From Ctena decussata (taxonomy: Eukaryota; Mollusca; Bivalvia; Lucinida; Lucinidae), in NCBI GenBank assembly GCA_963989385.1, contig OZ022505.1:60267737-60331736 (forward strand): a DNA stretch of 64,000 nt, in the 5' to 3' direction. Under the pieces are notes generated by a model. That model made no database searches. It was given only the letters and a program-made list of their open reading frames with translations, and had not been told where the DNA came from. Each line of letters begins with the position of its first letter. Positions within the stretch are counted from its first letter, which is position 1. Shown here piece after piece: positions 61,946-64,000 of this stretch. Position numbers and translations under genes: made by a program.

Positions 61946-62880
61946 GGTACTGCCAACATAATCATAGCCGCATGATAAAGAAGCATAATATAGAAGCATG
62001 ACAGCAAAAAACAGTGTCTACTAGGATAATACAGCTGAGTAACCAGTCAAAGTAAAACGTCAAAGCATCGTTCGTTAAGGCATATAGTGCACACTCGTAC
62101 ATGTAAACTCAAGTGTGCTAATATTTTGCTAAAGATATGAGAAGCTTCTGCGCTGCAAAAGCTTCTGACGTTTTTTCTTTTGGCAAAATAGTGGGAGTAT
62201 TTTTGCGTTTAATAATACTAAAATTTGATATCAGTTTAATTAATGACGAAGAAAGTTTTTTTAGCAGCTGTGGATGATTAAAGTCTTAAAACATCCGTTT
62301 CTGTTTACTGTTAATCGATTTACATGTTAAGATCTTTTTTTTCTTTTTATTATTCGTTGCATGGTAGAAATAAAGGAAACTAGGATTCCTTACGCGTTTT
62401 TTTTTTTTTGCTAGTTCACGGGTGGTAATCAGTGGAACTAGCTCCAAAATGAGTCAATGGAATTTCGTTCCCTCGTCATATCCGGGAACCCGCGAGCTAG
62501 TGCTGTCGACAGAAAATCAGTAAACAAAGGTAGGTCTTGAAGAATTTTATCAATTTTTATTTCGTTAGTAGCGATCCCAGGAAACAACTGTCGATGCTAT
62601 TGTGTGTAGATATGATTCAACTTTATTCCCCGTCGGAGTTCGCCGCAGAAATATGCAGGGCTTGAACTAACTTGTAGCAAATGTTTGAAACACCGAACTA
62701 AAAATCCACCAATTTCTGTCAATATGGAGATTTGGGTACACGATTTTTTCATTTTCCGTCCAAACTGTAGCGTTCAGACCCTCTAAAGCACCATCCCTGG
62801 TAAATTCAAGCATGTAAAGTCACAAATAAGCAAAAACGTGTGGGTCGAGATTACGTACCTGGACAATATTGACAAAATTT
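61946..62880. other. Intergenic, no gene seen
   Basis: Unique A/T-rich sequence with T-runs near 62335 and 62400. Scattered 'agctagtgc' words near 62492 resemble the minisatellite at 62887. Confidence 0.5.
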
Positions 62881-62886
62881 CTGCCT

Positions 62887-62943
62887 GAGCTAGAGCGCTC
62901 GACATGGAGCTAGTGCGTTCAACAAGGAGCTAGTGCGCTCATC
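62887..62943. repeat. GAGCTAGTGCGCTC minisatellite
   Basis: Three copies of a ~20 bp unit, GAGCTAG(A/T)GCG(C/T)TC followed by a short spacer. Confidence 0.75.
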
Positions 62944-63179
62944 CATATTTTTATCTCGTGATGAATCATACTGTATGCTTCAGTTTGAATCAACCCTTCT
63001 TTATAAGTAAGGTTTTCTCTTTCCCTTGATGCGCCTGTTGATGCCCGAACAGCTAGTCAAACTGCACGTTTGAAAAACTTTAATATATGAAACTTGTATC
63101 TAACAGTTTTTGCATCATGCAAACATGTCCGTCTAATGAATACCCCCGTAACTCTTTATAATTTACAGTCATCTAATGG

Positions 63180-63795
63180 CTGTTTGGTGAATGATAATAA
63201 AAACTATTGCCCCGGGTACCCGAGGATGTATGCGAGGATGGCTTGATGCACTATTGCCTGAGGCCAAGGATAATGGTGTATCAGGCCACCCAAGGTGCCG
63301 AGGGGCAATAACTTTTAATATTACCCAACCTACTTTTATACCTTTTATTATCCAACCCACTATATATCTATAATGGTATATGCTTTGCCATGTCACTGGT
63401 TGGCCTCCACAACGCATTTCACTGAATTATTAACCCACCAACAGCTTAGACTATGCCATGCTTATGATGCCACTCATGTAAATGTAATGAGAAAACAGCG
63501 TGGTATGGTTTTGTCTATATGGCATGTCGTCAAGCGTCACGAGAATGACTTGGAAAATCACGAGCTTGCCGAATTTGAGCACCTGTCATGCAGTTGATTG
63601 CTAGTTACAGGTTCGGTTGAGTAATACGAAAGCTATTTCATTGCTGTTTGGCAGAATAGTCAATACTATGTTACTCATTACCATGGACAGGTCAATGCAC
63701 TACTACCTGAGGCCTTGTGGCTTCGGGCAACAGTGAATGAAGCTGTTCACGGTACCTCGAGGCATAATTTTGACTAGTTACCAAACAGGCATGAA
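63180..63795. repeat. Complex imperfect inverted repeat
   Basis: 'ctgtttggtgaatgataataaaaactattgcc' at the left resembles the reverse complement of 'ataattttgactagttaccaaacag' at the right. Pieces such as 'cactattgcctgaggcc' and 'gggcaata' also recur in both orientations. Probably a decayed TIR element. Nothing else seen to 64000. Confidence 0.45.
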
Positions 63796-64000
63796 ATAAC
63801 AGGACAATATCCATGTTACAGAAGAGTATTACCAAAATCGCCATAATCAGTCATGAATACTACACTCATCTGATGAATGACGATGGAATTATCTATGTAC
63901 ATTAAGTCATCTCTTCGTGGTTTCAAAGGGGTACAGAGCAAAACCTAAAAAACGGTTAAAATCATCTATCAACAATAAATCAACAATTCTGCCTTATCTT

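Overview
The window looks like nuclear DNA of a marine bivalve mollusc. The evidence is indirect. It carries a eukaryotic 5S rRNA gene, GT-AG split exons and many MITE-like inverted-repeat elements. Its flank is full of repeats ending in phrases such as 'CAGGTGAGC...GGCC(C)TCTTGTT', 'GGTCAAGGTCACAGT' and 'CCCCCGACCGAA', which I know from bivalve introns. I cannot name the species.

Positions 1-45387 (about 71% of the window) form one head-to-tail array of a ~5.0 kb unit. There are eight complete units (4994-5007 bp), a truncated unit at the left with a ~2.5 kb internal deletion, and a partial unit at the right. Each complete unit carries one 120-bp 5S rRNA gene on the + strand (eight in all). 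It also holds a ~0.6 kb diverged inverted repeat around a ~1.1 kb loop, a ~245 bp terminal-inverted-repeat element, twin ~96 bp MITEs rich in GACGTC, an internal ~190 bp direct repeat, and a C-run that changes length from unit to unit. The many 60-150 codon reading frames in the array are not credible genes. The largest starts inside the 5S gene and is frameshifted or shortened in some units.

The array ends abruptly at 45387. The remaining 18.6 kb is low-copy DNA packed with mobile and repetitive elements. These include a ~143 bp tandem repeat interrupted by a TTAA-flanked MITE, a 1.5 kb TIR element holding ~155 bp tandem repeats, several foldbacks, a TACGTA palindromic minisatellite inside a TIR element, a GATA/GGAT microsatellite, and a ~0.44 kb tandem repeat carrying many AGGTCA-type half-sites.

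The one protein gene I can support is on the minus strand. Three phase 1-1 exons (56695-56814, 54602-54772, 51569-51685) and a possible terminal exon (51142-51278) encode a cysteine-rich protein. Its cysteine spacing matches the prokineticin/AVIT (colipase-like) fold, apparently with the domain repeated in tandem. A weaker minus-strand exon candidate lies at 48140-48320.

The most interesting system is the 5S-linked macrosatellite: an unusually long 5S unit, homogenised, packed with transposon-like pieces, able to fold into a long hairpin, and carrying a divergent 5S sequence with a perfect hairpin at its 3' end.
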